This document shows positions 35,414 through 47,681 of a stretch of 64,000 nt of DNA, one piece after another (position 1 is the first letter of the stretch; each line of letters starts with the position of its first letter). This stretch comes from Pogona vitticeps (Eukaryota; Chordata; Lepidosauria; Squamata; Agamidae). The position numbers and the translations under genes were made by a program. The stretch is from positions 226,972,545 to 227,036,544 of the forward strand of contig NC_135785.1 of assembly GCF_051106095.1 (NCBI RefSeq), written 5' to 3'. The notes below the pieces were generated by a model. It ran no database searches and was not told the DNA's origin. It saw only the letters and a program-made list of their open reading frames with translations.

Positions 35414-35880
35414 TTTTCAGGTGTCCGTTCTCCTGACAAGGGGACCCAAAGGAGCTCACAGTACTAAAAAGAATAGAATTAAAAACATAAAAAGTTATAC
35501 ATAATAAAAACCAATTAAACTGTAAAGCTGATTAAATTTTTAAAAGATAAAATGTTAAAAGCTATCTTAACTTAAAAATGGCATTCAGGAACTCCGTTAT
35601 GGTTGTCAAGAGCCTGCCTGGAAGGGTTTCAGCTGTCAGTGGAAGGATAAAAGGAAGGGGCCAACCTGACCTCCTGAGGGAGAGCATTCCATAATTTGGG
35701 AGCAGCCACAGAGAAGGCCCTGTTTCATGTTCCTATCAATCATGTCTACCCTTGCAATGAGAACAAGAGGACAGCCTCCTCTGTTGATGTTAAGCAGTGA
35801 GAAGGCTCATATTGGGAGATACGGCCCTTCAGGTAGCCTGGTATCTTTGTCAGCAGATCTCTGAGATGAGCCAGCAGAAA
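35414..35880 (-). mobile_element. L2-like LINE 3' end
   Basis: The reverse complement includes a block reading ALFSVAAPKLWNALP-like at about 35670-35740 ('gagaaggccctg', 'attccataatttgggagc'). After a long 3' untranslated part it ends at 'ggtccccttgtcagg' beside the microsatellite. Frames are broken. Confidence 0.6.
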
Positions 35881-35913
35881 AGAGTTCAACCAGTAAAAGA
35901 GGCTTTTGCCTAA

Positions 35914-36040
35914 ACCTAACCACGGAGGATTGTCTGTGGAAAAAACACTAGCTCTATGCGTTGGAAATGGAGATGAGCACTACTGCCTAGAGTCGGACAC
36001 GACTGGACAAATATTCAAGAGGAACCTTTACCATTACCTA
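35914..36040 (+). mobile_element. Sauria-type SINE, 3' part
   Basis: 'ggaggattgtctgtgg', 'cactagctctatgcg', 'ctagagtcggacacgactgg' and the terminal 'gaggaacctttacc' match the 3' half of 18251-18602. The tRNA-like head is missing. Confidence 0.75.
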
Positions 36041-36895
36041 ACTCCTACAAACTAGCACATCTTTGAATTAAGGTTAATCCGTATCTTGCCCATACACTGT
36101 GGGTTTTTTTTTTTTTGTCTAAATGAATAGTCATTGTGCAAGTTTATATCCCAAATCGTTTGCTTAACTGAGATAACTTTCTGATAGACCTGGATCCCTG
36201 CTCTGTTCTCCTAGAATTCATTATATCTCATAGACACTCTATATAGTCATGTTGTACAAGGTGCCTGTGTATCTTTCTTTAAACCCTTTCTTCAACTTCA
36301 TAAATCAATGTGTACTTTAGGTATCCATTTCTGTGACTATCATGTGATGGGCTTTGAGACAGTCCAATGATCTGCAGGAATTTTGTGAAGGCTCATTTTT
36401 GTTTGAAACAGACACTGTGGGCATCATTATTCAAGTGATGGGAGCAAGGCTTGTTGAATAATAGGGGCATGGATTGTTTCAGTTCAGTTTATTTGCATCA
36501 ACCATAATTCATCTCAAAGGGATTGATTGTATTTTTAGCTGCTTGAATAGTTCTGTTTATTATGTTCTCAATTTTATGAGGATTATGTGTATTTCTTTAT
36601 TGTTTTTAATACTGTGTTGACATTTGAATTTTACTGCAGCCTCGTAGCCAATTTGGATGCAACTATGGGTTAGAAAAACCTAAAATAGCTATCTATAACA
36701 ATAAATATAACACTTTACATTTAAGAGCACATAGAACAATTTCTCATTTGCTTTCTCCAGCACAGAAAACAGTACTCAATCAGCAGCTTATATTTGAGAT
36801 ATCAGTAAGATCAATAACTAGTTTCCGAAGAAGATTCAATTAAAGTTCGGTGTACTACCAGAAGTTCTACATATATTATAGTTTAAGAAGTATTT
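36041..36895. other. Unique sequence
   Basis: Nothing recognised; a T run lies at 36103-36117. Confidence 0.4.
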
Positions 36896-36902
36896 GTATG
36901 TT

Positions 36903-38222
36903 ATTTATTTATTTATTTATTTTATTTATATCCCGCCTATCTAGTCGCGAAGACTACTCTAGGCGGCTTACAGCAAAGTTAAAATACAATAAGAATAAAA
37001 CAACAAATTACAAAAACAGGTAAAAGAAAAAAGACAATAAAGAAATAAGAAAATCAAAAATAGTCTTATGAGAAGGCCTGCCGAAACATCCAGGTCTTTA
37101 ATAGATTCTTAAAAGTGCCCAGCGAGGGAGCTCCGCGAATGTCAGGAGGTAAGTTATTCCACAGGCGAGGAGCCACCGCCGAGAAGGCCCTATTTCTTGT
37201 TTTCTCTTTCCGGGCCTCCCTCGGCGTTAGGCTCCTCAGCCTCACCTCCTGGCTCGCCCGTGTGACCCGGGTAGAACTTGGTGGGAGAAGGCGCTCCGCC
37301 AGGTATCGAGGCCCTAAACCGTTTAGGGCTTTATACGTAAGCATTAGCACTTTGAAGTCGATGCGGAACCTGATGGGCAGCCAATGCAATGCGGCCAGAG
37401 TGGGCGAAATATGTTGGAATTTTTTCACTCCACTAAGTAGTCTGGCCGCCGCATTCTGCACCACCTGTAATTTCCGCAGCAGCCTCAAAGGAAGCCCCAC
37501 GTAGAGCGCATTACAGTGGTCTAATCTTGAGATTACGAGCGCATGTACTAAGGTGGTGAGCGCCCCCACTTCCAGGTAGGGCCGCAGCTGGGCTATCCGC
37601 CTAAGGTGAAAAAAGGCGGTGCGGACCACCGATGCCACCTGTGACTCCATGGAGAGCACCGGGTCCAGATGGATCCCCAAGCTGCGTACCCCATCCCTAG
37701 CAGGGAGAGTCACCCCCCCAAAAGAGAGGGAGTTACCCAAATCCCCGACTGTGGGGGGGCCCACCCTCAGCACTTCCGTCTTGTCCGGGTTCAGCCTGAG
37801 CCCGTTCTCCTGCATCCATTCCAGTATAGTCCCCAGGCAGCGCTGGAGGCACAGGACGGCTTCTCCTGCGGTTGGCAAAAAGGAGATGTAGAGCTGCGTG
37901 TCGTCCGCATACTGGTGACACGAAGCACCACACCCCCTGATGACCCCACCCAGCGGCCTCATATAGATGTTGAATAGCATTGGGGAGATAATCGACCCCT
38001 GTGGAACCCCACAATTGAGGCTCCACGGGGCCGAGACCCTCTCCCCAAGCTGGACTCTCTGGGGACGGTCCTCCAAGAAGGAACGGAGCCAGGACAATGC
38101 CAGGCCACCTATTCCCAACTCGGAGAGCCTCCCCAGGAGGATACCGTGGTCAATGGTATCAAAGGCCGCTGAGATGTCGAGGAGGACCAACAGGGACACT
38201 TTACCCCTGTCGGCCTCCCTCA
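36903..38222 (-). mobile_element. L2-like LINE, 5'-truncated, long open frame
   Basis: The 3' end in reverse complement has 'gtaagccgcctagagtag' and 'agataggcgggatataaat', with a TTTA array at the left edge. GTATGTT occurs on both sides (36896-36902 and 38223-38229), a plausible 7-bp target duplication, which makes this a clean 5'-truncated insertion of about 1.3 kb. GC content is far above that of the flanks. It shares its C-terminus with the copies at 1, 18035 and 59581. This is the best-preserved LINE in the window. Confidence 0.85.
37066..38199 (-). CDS. L2-like LINE ORF2, C-terminal 377 codons (reverse transcriptase)
   Basis: Partial ORF2 of the LINE above, copying element RNA into DNA at the target site. 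Motif A is LLDISAAFDTIDH (residues 6-18, catalytic Asp8). Motif B is GVPQGSIISPMLF (64-76), and motif C is YADD (97-100). NGLRLNPDKTEVLRV follows, then the thumb-like region LQVVQNAAARLL, ALHWLPIRFRIDFKVLMLTYKAL and the ending LWNNLPPDIRG ... LKTWMFRQAFS. No stop interrupts 377 codons, but the endonuclease and N-terminal part of the polymerase are missing. The Met start is only the first Met in the truncated frame, so it cannot act alone. Confidence 0.85.
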   Translation of the reverse strand: MSLLVLLDISAAFDTIDHGILLGRLSELGIGGLALSWLRSFLEDRPQRVQLGERVSAPWSLNCGVPQGSIISPMLFNIYMRPLGGVIRGCGASCHQYADDTQLYISFLPTAGEAVLCLQRCLGTILEWMQENGLRLNPDKTEVLRVGPPTVGDLGNSLSFGGVTLPARDGVRSLGIHLDPVLSMESQVASVVRTAFFHLRRIAQLRPYLEVGALTTLVHALVISRLDHCNALYVGLPLRLLRKLQVVQNAAARLLSGVKKFQHISPTLAALHWLPIRFRIDFKVLMLTYKALNGLGPRYLAERLLPPSSTRVTRASQEVRLRSLTPREARKEKTRNRAFSAVAPRLWNNLPPDIRGAPSLGTFKNLLKTWMFRQAFS

Positions 38223-38469
38223 GTATGTTCCTATAGGATTTTACAATCTGATTTCCAAAATGGCCAGAATCCCATCCATCTATCTATCTCAGCTGTGAAT
38301 GACTTTCAAAGTGACTGAGCTGCATTTTTCAAGTACTGTACACTATAGCAAGTATAAAAATGGAGACCACAACCAAGAAATCAGAAGCAGACTAAGACTC
38401 GGAAGGGCACCAATGAAGGAACCAGAAAAGCTGAGAGGAAAAAATGTATTTTTTGCAAATGTGGTGCTG

Positions 38470-38790
38470 GAGGAGAATGTTGTGGATGCCCTAGACTGAC
38501 TGCCAGAAAGACAAAGTAGGTCCTAGTTCAAATCAAGCCAGAACTATCTCTAGAGGCAAACATGTAGAAACTGAGATTGTCCTGCTTTGAGCACATCATG
38601 AGAAGGCAAGATCCACTGGGAAGACAGGATTCTCTAGAAAAGACAATAATGTTGGGAAAGGTGGAAGGTAGCAGGAAAAAATGAAGTCCAAATAAAAGAT
38701 GGATTGACTCCCTAACAGGTAGCCACAGGCTTGATTTTGCAGAAGCTGAGCTGAGCTGTTGAGGACAGGGAATTTTGGAGATTTCTCATC
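38470..38790 (+). mobile_element. RTE/BovB-related LINE, 3' coding scrap
   Basis: It aligns with 9380-9585 ('gactgccagaaagaca', 'caaatcaagccagaact', 'gaaactgagattgtcctgc'). It continues through a DSLEKT-like, MLGKVEGSR-like and RWIDSLT-like order to AVEDREFWRFLI, paralleling the end of RTE ORFs. Many frame breaks. Confidence 0.55.
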
Positions 38791-40145
38791 AATAACTTGA
38801 ACATGTAAAATGTTATAGCTACTTCCAAAAGCTATATTTGAGGACATTTTAATGTGTTTTAGAGGCATTTAGATTGACAAGAATTTTTTAAGTTTTATGG
38901 CAATCTGTCTTTCAGTTCTAAATGGTGGGGAAGTATTGAGTCATCTTGCTTTTTATTTTTGTATTTTTAAGTGTAACATCAGAATTGGACACTAGAGGGA
39001 ATCAGAGAGTATTCCTCTACATTTTTCTGGCAAGCTGACAATAAGACAATAGCATGCAATGGCAATAATCTTAATGGTGATCTGACACATCAAGCGCTTA
39101 TTTTAAAAATAAAATTCCAAACTCCATTAAAATCAACACCTGGAGTAGAATCTGAAAAACAACAGGAAACCAGTGCAGGTCTTTCAAGGGGAGCTCTCTG
39201 CCCTGATTCATGCCCAAATAATAGATGTACCGACTGGGGTCAGGATGCTCTGTTTCCATTTGGGTGACACTCCAATCTGGTCTGTGTCTAGGTGATGTTA
39301 TTTTTATGTTTCCAGTTCTCTGTGAAGACGCCATTCCTGGAACAGAGAAACTCATATAGCAAGGCCAGGGCATAAACTGATTGCTGCAGGAAAGACAAAA
39401 ATGCACAGATGGCTTTCTACAGAACTGGATGCTCTGTTTTATTCCTTCCCCTTGTCTCCAGCTGTCAGGAGAAAACCCCATCAGCTTCCTAATGCAGTCA
39501 TCAAGAAGGGAGTTTAAAAGGGTAACAGGCACAGCTGTCTTTGATTCCTTCTTAAAAGGGCAATCCAGAGAGCCTGTTCTTGCACATTTCTTGACTTTTC
39601 TCTCTGCCCCCATCTTCCCTGTTTCTGAAATTAGTGGTTGTGCAGTCATAAAATTTGGTGATTTAATCAATGACTTCACAGTAGGAAAGGCAAGAAAGGT
39701 TTCCCTTTAAGTTGAAGAGCAAACCTTCCATCCTTCTGAGCATTTATTTCGTTTTCCCCACTGCTGATCATGATTCATGAGAAGGCCAGAATTAATACAA
39801 GAGAACTGTGGGTGTGCCACTCTGCTCCTTTAATGCATCTGCCTTGTAGTGACCTTGGAAAACACACAAATACCCCCAATTTTGTTCATTTTGTCCAAAG
39901 ATCCAAAGACAGCACACGTGAAGGATCCCTCAATGTTTTTAAGTTAAAGCAGTTAAAAACAATAATCATTATCATACATAGGGAACACTAAGAACAAAAC
40001 TCCCAGTACCACCCACAAAGTCACACTGAGTGTTTTCCAGTGCATTTGACATTTGAAGCCTTATTGTAGTCTTGCCTCAGGACATAAGCAGGTGATAACC
40101 AAGCACTTGCCTGCACTATTGATTGATGAAAATCCTCACCCATTG
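38791..40145. other. Mostly unique sequence
   Basis: A minus-strand open frame of 193 codons (39098-39679) covers part of this stretch. Only its C-terminus (LKDLHWFPVVFQILLQVLIL) resembles a known block, the LHWLPVRFRIDFKVLLL of L2-like LINEs. The rest has no motif. Confidence 0.4.
39098..39200 (-). mobile_element. Possible L2-like LINE scrap
   Basis: The last 30 codons of the minus-strand frame, GRELPLKDLHWFPVVFQILLQVLIL, follow the conserved ALHWLPIRFRIDFKVLMLTYKAL block. The downstream L2 sequence is absent, so the call is weak. Confidence 0.35.
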
Positions 40146-40375
40146 GCCAAAATCCTCTTGTGCAGCTCTGTTTGCACAACAGGAATTATGTCATCATCAT
40201 AATGACTGATTGCACCTGACTAAAGACTTGTATTTTTAAAATATATATATTTGAAGGTATGCATGGCTTACATGCAATATGTAGGCCCCCGAATTAAAAA
40301 AGGAAGCCTTTAATACATTCCAGTCTGCTGAGGATGTAATTCCTGTTATGCAGGTGGAACCAACCAGCCATGGTG
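40146..40375. mobile_element. MITE-like imperfect palindrome
   Basis: The left arm 'gcacaacaggaattatgtca' ... 'actaaagacttgtattttt' and the right arm, in reverse complement 'gcataacaggaattacatcc' ... 'attaaaggcttcctttttt', face each other around a 'gcatggcttacatgcaat' centre. Related arms occur at 27084 and 50878. No coding capacity; superfamily unknown. Confidence 0.45.
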
Positions 40376-40584
40376 TGCGAGGGTTAAACATGGTGAAACA
40401 ATAGGAGCACATTCATATCAATCCTACAATATAATGTGGTCCAAAGTGGAAATACCTTCTGCAGGGATTTCTGATAACCAGAAATTAAACCTCATGTACT
40501 AAGGTGACAAAAATATATATACATTGTGTGAGTTGTGAAGTGTGAAGTGTTTTCTGACCTAAGTGAGAATCGCAGTTTATTGCT

Positions 40585-40820
40585 GGGTAGTTTAGTGAGT
40601 TAGCTATCTGGCTGTGGAGCCAGACATTGGGAGTTTCATTCCTCACTGTGTGGCCTAGGACAAGTGCCAACCTGTGTAACCTTGAGCAAGTGGCAGTGCT
40701 AGGATGCCCTCAGAAGAAGAGAAAGGCAAAGAACTTCTGAATACTGTACTTTATACCTTTAAAAACCCTGGAAACACTTGACATATGCCGGAATCAACTT
40801 GACGGTGTGTAATGCCTTAA
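40585..40820 (+). mobile_element. tRNA-derived SINE, second subfamily
   Basis: The head 'gtagtttagtgagttagct' and 'atctggctgtggagccaga' match 27912-28142 in reverse; the B-box region is 'gggagtttcattcctc'. The 3' half 'tttaaaaaccctgga' and 'ggaatcaacttgacggtg' is the shared SINE tail. Confidence 0.75.
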
Positions 40821-43800
40821 AATGATTTGTGTTCAAAGGAGTGTTTGCATATGCAGAAGCTGTTATGGTCCTCTCAAGTACTGTAAACAGAAATCAAAGG
40901 AAAAATCACACCAAACGTATAGGAAAGCATGTATGTTTTGTACTGTAGGGTGTTTCTTAACCCTTCAAAAATTCCAGTTCCCCCATGAATAAATATTCAT
41001 TTCCCCTGACAACTTCATAGTAATCGAATTATCTTGTACTTCATAACATCATGGTTACCCAAAAAAATGGCGCAGAACATTATTCGTCTCAATTAATTAC
41101 ATTGTCTAGGACAGAAACAGTAACCCAATAGCAACAATCAACAGATATGTTTTGACAATTGTTGTCCCAGCTGTTTTTTTGTTCTTGGGGGGGGGACACG
41201 AGTGGCTGAAATCTTCAGACATTGTTTCCAGTGGTGCAGGGAACAATGTTGTACAATGGCTACATTGTAAGCTGAGTTCTATATATATTCTGCAAGAAAA
41301 TGTGAGGCCAGGGGACTTCAGTGCCTACTCTATGGCGCAGGAGGATTCAATGTGCTGTGAAGATAGGAAGCAGGGGTGGACTCCACTGAGAGTCATTACT
41401 TGGGTTCGTTTCAGCTCCATTTGTTCGAGACTCATCTGCAGGCTTCACCAGAAGTAACAGATGTAGAGAAACAATTCTTGATTTGCCAGAAGGCTATAAA
41501 TAAAGTGGCAACTGTTTTGAGGAACCTGAGGGAGCCAAACATAACAAGGAAGATTACTGTAGCAACCTCCCCACCCCCACCTCTGTTCCTCCTGTCCACA
41601 GAATCAGATTTTCTCGCACTGCTGTCAGTTAATTGCTTCACTTTGAAGAGTTGATAAACGTCTGATTAAGCTTGATAAATAGAGATTGCTCTGATGTGTC
41701 CTAAGTGTTCATGTCATATAAAATATGCGTGCATGTGGTAGCAATATTGGAGTGGGAAGGGTTTTTGAAAAGGTTGCTGGTTTCATATTTGCAGAATCAA
41801 GAAACAAGCGATTTGACAACTGCGGAGGCACATATTGCTTGTGGTTACAGTTATCATTTCTGCTGACATTAGCAAGGCTAATTCAGCTGAAAAAGGGAAA
41901 GCCCCCCTCCCCAAGCACAAACATAATAGGCATGTAAACTCCTGTACTTTTATCTGTTTACGGTTCAAGGCTGCAACTGAAACCCAGACAGAATTTAATG
42001 CAAAATGTCTGAATCCCAGAGGTATCATACTCTGTGCTCCAAATATATTTGCAGAAATACCTCAGAACTTTTGCATGATTTCCTCATTTCAAATTTAAAA
42101 TGAACCTAACACAGTACTGTTAAAGGTCAAAGGTGCTATGCTCAAGAAATGACCAATAAGAAAATGATCATAGCAAGGTCAGAAATGCTTTTAAATTAAG
42201 AATGGTATTTGCATCCTACCAGGTGTATCTTTAAAGCATGACATTTAGAATCCAAAATACATTTAGAATGCATTTGTGATACCTAGCTTTGTTTTTTTTT
42301 AAACTTATTCTCCATAAATTCTTCCTATCTCTTCTCTTTTCATATACATTCTGCATTCTGCTGTAGTTGATAAATTAGTAAATACCAATTGTGTCTACTA
42401 ACCAGTTCTCTGTCCAGCTATTAAACATTCTTTTTAAATATTGTGCAATAAAAGGAAGCCATTAGTTACACTTTGTAATCAGAAAAAAATGTTATTTGGG
42501 CTACAGTTATGACGAGTGATTTACAGCCACAAAATTTTCAACTAACAACAAGAAAGATGAAGCAATTGCTTATTTGATAAGGATTTTTAAAAATTAAAAG
42601 TTCAAAGATGCATTTCATTTACTCTATCCCAGTTCTACGATAATCTGCTGACTGCCATGACATAAATTCATTATGATAGGTTGGGCAGAATCCATATAAT
42701 GCTATTTCACAATTTCTGCTCTATGTTGTACAGAAATCTCCTGATAGGATATTCTTCTGGTTAAGCTATGATATTGTTTATTTCTTTGGTGGACCTAATT
42801 TTTCCTCTAGGGAAAAATCAGAAGCCAGTATTCATCACAACTGGCATTTATCATCAAAACGGTTAATTCCAGAATTGAATCAAACACTGAAATCATATCA
42901 AAACTCATCTGAGTATCATGGTCTAAGTCTTTTTATTGCTGCAATAATCGTAGGCAACATCAGCTTGTCCAATTCCACAAGCTTTATTTATCTAAGTTTC
43001 GTATGCACAAAATACTTGAAAAGTTGTAAAACTTCAAAACTCTTACAGCAATGAAAAACTGTAGCCACAAATAACTTTTAAAAAATATGAAAAGAAACTT
43101 AAGTTGCAGGCAAATTCTTAAGTCAGATTTCAATCCAAAGTACAGGATCATTAAAATAATAGCAAAAAGAATGCTTTAGTTGCATATAACCTAAAAAGGC
43201 ACAATCAAAAAGCTAAGAATATATCTCTTAAAATATCACAGTTGCTAAAAATAATAATATAAAAATTAAAAACCATTTATAAACCTTTAAGCATATAACT
43301 AAAACACATGAAAAATTATTCTCAATGCTCACCCCACCAAGACAGTTTGAATCCGTGGATGAAAATTCACGATGATTGTTGTTGCTGTCTGGTGTCTGTG
43401 GCATAGCATGGGACTGCTTTGTGATAATGAATTGAATTCTGAATGTCTGAACTGCCCATGTGTGTGTCTTATCTCCCAGTGATTATAATTCATTCACTTG
43501 TTTACCTTTATTTTCTAACTATAAACCAAACTTTCTGCAGAGCTTGGAGGTCCAAGAATTTTTTTTTCATTGAAAAACTATTATTATTTTCTGTAATGTC
43601 AAGGGTTTTGTAACCTGATATCTGGTAACTTGCCACTATGCTGATAATGTTATTGTTAGGAATAAAATTTTAAAGAGCTTGAAGGAATAAAGGCAGGTAT
43701 CATAAAAGATCTAGACCCTCAAAAATCTGGAAAAAAAAGATTATTATAATTTTAACAAGTGCAAGTTATAAAACTTGCATCCTTTGTTTCTATTTGGTTA

Positions 43801-44158
43801 TGATTAGCAAAACTAGTTCAACTGACAGGATTGGTATGATACAGTGACCTTGTTCAGCTAGAGCTAGCTAATTGTTTTGAAATGATTATAGTAAACTATT
43901 GTTCAAGTCTCAACATTTTCATTTTAGCACTCTATACATACAAAATTTTAAACGTCAACATCTCTGGTCCACTGATCTTTTCATACAGGGTTGTCTATGA
44001 GGAACCTAACATCAAGACACAATATATTACAATATTATCTGAGTCACTGATATGACATTGAGTTTGTCAACAATCTGCTACACCATAGCAGGATGTTTCA
44101 TTACATGATTACCAGACTTTTTACCTTTGGAGTCTATTTTCTGTTTCCAAATGTAACT
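40821..44158. other. 3.3 kb of single-copy AT-rich DNA
   Basis: No LINE, SINE or DNA transposon recognised. Several open frames (41152-41457, 41376-41654, 41783-42098) overlap on opposite strands and carry no motif. A G run lies at 41187-41195. It is the longest stretch here without a recognisable repeat. Confidence 0.4.
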
Positions 44159-44159
44159 C

Positions 44160-44275
44160 TCCAAAAGTTTGTTAGATTATAATTCTCAGCAGTTTTAACC
44201 ACTAGCTATACTGACTAAGAATTGCAGGCCATCTGGAGGCCTGCAATTCACCGAATATTTTAAACCACTATTTTA
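44160..44275. mobile_element. Relic MITE with perfect hairpin
   Basis: 'ccaaaagtttgttagattat' and 'attctcagcag' resemble MITE arms. A perfect 12-bp stem, GAATTGCAGGCC and its complement, lies at about 44219-44249 with a 7-base loop. Confidence 0.35.
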
Positions 44276-44589
44276 GTAATGAAATAAGGAGGGCACTCTA
44301 TAGCCTTTCTACATTTATTATAAAGAAAACCACCAAAGAATATTTTCAGATAAACCAACAAGTTCCAGATACAATAGGGTCCTAAAATATCAGAGAGGGC
44401 TTTTCAAGGCAAAATACTAAATCTTTGGTTAAGTTGGTTTTTGTGCATTCAGGAAGATGTTCCATTGAGTCCAACTGAACTGACTCCCATGTAAGTACAT
44501 ACTAGATTGCAGGTCGTGGCAGTAGGATTTTCTATAAAACCTTTTTTAAAAATAGCCATAAATGTTTACCATCCAAACTTTAGTAATGT

Positions 44590-44870
44590 AAGGTAAAGGT
44601 AAAGGTTCCCCATGACATTTAGTCAGTAGTGTCCAACTCTAGGGGGCAGTGCTCATCCCCGATTCCAAGCCATAGAGCCAGCGTTTGTCCATAGACAGTT
44701 TCCATGGTCACGTGGCCAGCATGACTAGACATGGAACACCAATACCTTCCCACCATGGTGGTACCTATTTATCTACTCACGTTTACATGCTTCTGAACTA
44801 TTAGGGTGGCAGGAGCTGGGACAAGCGACGGGAGCTCAGTCTGTCATGTGGATTCGAACTGCTGTTCTTT
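44590..44870 (-). mobile_element. Sauria-type SINE, 5'-truncated
   Basis: The left edge 'aggtaaaggtaaaggttccc' is the complement of the BovB-type tail. 'ctagggggcagtgctcatcc' and 'cttcccaccatggtggtacc' follow, and the tRNA-like B box 'gattcgaactgctg' is near the right edge. The A-box head is missing. Confidence 0.85.
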
Positions 44871-47253
44871 TAAGGAAATAGAGAACCAGGGATTAAAAAA
44901 CGAATCACCAGCAATCATTGTCAGCACTAATGCCTTCTAGTTAGATGTGAACATTTAAATAATTAGTTATCCAAATCAGATAAATGTGACCAATTAACAA
45001 CATACAATTTTTCCTGTTATAAGACTTCCTCTATGCAGCCAGTTCTTGAAGTCAGCCTATCATCCAGTTAGGTTAGATATCTAACCTAAGAATAATGAAA
45101 AGATCACACAAATATACAGTAAGAGTGGCAAGTACCATCAATTTTTGGACTCCTGTCTACAATTTTTCTGTACTGTGGATTATGCTAAGCCTGAAGAAGA
45201 GGAATTTTCTCCACAAAAGCTTGCAATTTTTTTGGTCCAATAGAAAGTATCACCCACTCTAATATTTGTCTAACCTTAAAAATATGTTTATTTGCTTTGC
45301 TCATTAGTACTATGTTTGCTGAACGAGAAATAAGCCAAACCAAACATTTATGTATTTACAAATGTATATTCAATATCTACTTTAAGTCTAAGTGATGAAA
45401 ATATTGTTCTGGGTTATGAAAACATGGATAAATTTAGGCTACAGGGACCAGCCTGTCATCCCTACTGTGGTTGTTCATATTACTTTCTCCAAGCTCCTGT
45501 CTTCAGAATTAAGAAGTTGCATGAAAGGACAGCTTCTTATTTATCTAACCCAGATCATGCTTCCTGCCTATGTGTAGGACAAAATCCTGAAAGCAAGTCT
45601 GTCAGTTCTGCACTGAGAATGTGATCTAGAAATACTTAAGATCTTGATTTAGGAACAAGTTTCTAAAAGTTATGTTTTCATGAACTTGAGCTCTTCCCCA
45701 TACTTCTTAAAGACAAAAACTGGGAATACTTTCAGCCTTGTCTTCTTACTTAATTTGGCAGATTTAGTCTGCTCTTCCTTTATCTCACTACAGCTGCCAC
45801 TGACCAATCTACCTTACTGGAAAGTGTCAGATACAAATTTTTGTACCATAGGGGATACAGAGGAAAGAGGGTGTTCTGGTAAATGGGCAGCAAACTTCAT
45901 TTTCTTTCAATTCCCCAGACACCACAGGTGAGACAACCTAAATAAGGAAACAGATTTTAATACAGGAAACAGAATAGACATGCCTTGCTTTCTCATCAGT
46001 GAAGTTCCTCTTACAGAGTTAAACTTCACCCCTAGTTTGCTGTTGAAGGAGCATAATCAGATACTATCCTTTCAGTAATGGCTGTCTTGTACCAAGTAAC
46101 CAAGAAATGGTCTATTAATTATGTGCCAGTTAGATCATATTCCAAATATGTTCAGTGCATATAGCCTTCAGCAAGTTGAGGTAGGATAATATTTGGTGAT
46201 TTTTAAATATTTTTCCATTTATTATGTTCTGTTCCTTGAAGCAAACCACACCGAGGAAAGATTTTTCTTAATAAGCAACAGCAGCAATCCATTATATGGG
46301 CAGGTATTTTTTGTTTGAGGTATTCGGGGTATTCCATTAACATATTATTAATCACTGTTTTGTGAATAAGGATTGCAGTTCTGTGCAGGAACACATGCTT
46401 TGCACATAGGAGTCCTCTCCCTTTCAACACCTTCAGTTAGGCTATGGGATAAGGTAATAGTCAGTGGGAAGGCCCTCTGCTTCAAGCCCTTGAGAAATGC
46501 TGTCAGTCGGAGTATCATTGTACAAAAAAGACCAATGGTCCGACTCACCATGAAGTAACTTTATATATCTTAAGTGTGGGGTCACTTGGGAGACCAGTAG
46601 ATCTTCAGAGTATAGTACTGAGAACAAGGCAGCAGCTTAAAGAAGGTCAACAGCTAACAGCGTTCTTCATTTTCATCAGTAATTTGACTTTATTTTCCTT
46701 TTTTTAAAAACAAAAGACAAGGTACAAAAATATTTGAATATTTGAAACTTATATGAACCCTGACTTTGACCATCTAGACCCATGACAAAAAAAAAAAAAT
46801 TGCTGAGAGATCAATGCTGCTTATAAGGCACCATTTTGGATTTGCAAGTGAACTAATTGCCATTGAGTACTAAGAACAAATATTTTGCTTTGCTCCATCT
46901 TAGTGTCCAAGGCAATTGCTTTCCTTCACATGTACGGCATATTTCCAGCTCAGTCTTGTCTCCACAAATGCCCTTCATTCAATTATCCTGAAAAGCTATG
47001 TCACTGCTATTCAGGGCCTTTAGGGAGATATCCAAAAGACAGTTATTTCCATCATAACAGCTGCAAGAGAGGTTGGCTGCCTGGCTGGTACTGTCTCATT
47101 TGGCTGGCTTATTAAGGACTTAACCTTAAAAGGGTTTTCTTGAGGATCTGACTCAGTTTTATATTTAGGCAAGAAAAAAATCTGTATGATCTTAAGTTCA
47201 AGATAATTATTTTAACCATCACCACTATAGTTGAAGTAGGATTATGAAACAAA
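44871..47253. other. Mostly unique sequence
   Basis: Apart from the motif at 45185-45225 nothing is recognised. Open frames at 46203-46627 lie on both strands and lack motifs. Confidence 0.4.
45185..45225 (+). ncRNA. Hammerhead-like motif in a third repeat family
   Basis: CCTGAAGA (core 45191-45197) is followed by AGAGGA, a short loop, TCTCC, then ACAAAAGCTT. It looks like a decayed copy of a dispersed amniote repeat of form 'ctgatgaagtgggc..gcccacgaaagctt', which has hammerhead-like order and a self-complementary AGCT at the stem III position. Very degenerate; function not implied. Confidence 0.2.
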
Positions 47254-47255
47254 TA

Positions 47256-47679
47256 CAGTGGTGCCTCGCATTACGACGTTAATTCCTTCCAGCGAAATTG
47301 CTGTAGAACGAAAACATCATAATGCAAAAAGAAAAAACCCATTAAAACCCGTTTAATGCATTCCAAAGGGTTTGAAACTCACCATCCAGCGAAGATCCTC
47401 CATAGGGCGGCCATTTTCGGTGCCTGTAATGCGAGGAATCCGTCCCAGAAAAGAGTGGAGGGCCATTTTGTTTACCTGTCAACCATTTTGAAACCGCGAC
47501 CAGCTGTTGGAAAATCATCGTTTTGCGAAGAATCGGTTCCCGAAGCAGGGAACTGATCATCGCAAAGTGAAATTCCCCCAGAGGAAACATCGTTTTGCGA
47601 TTGTAAAAGCGATCGCAAAAACTTTGTTGTAATACGATTTCATCGTTAAACAGGGCAATCGTAAAGCGAGGCACCACTG
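47256..47679. mobile_element. Tigger-like MITE
   Basis: Termini CAGTGGTGCCTCGC / GCGAGGCACCACTG, flanked by TA (47254-47255, 47680-47681). Length 424 bp. The interior includes 'cgaaaacatcataatgc' and several 'tcgttttgcgaa' units. Termini nearly match those of 12686-13803. No transposase motif in the frames across it. Confidence 0.8.
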
Positions 47680-47681
47680 TA

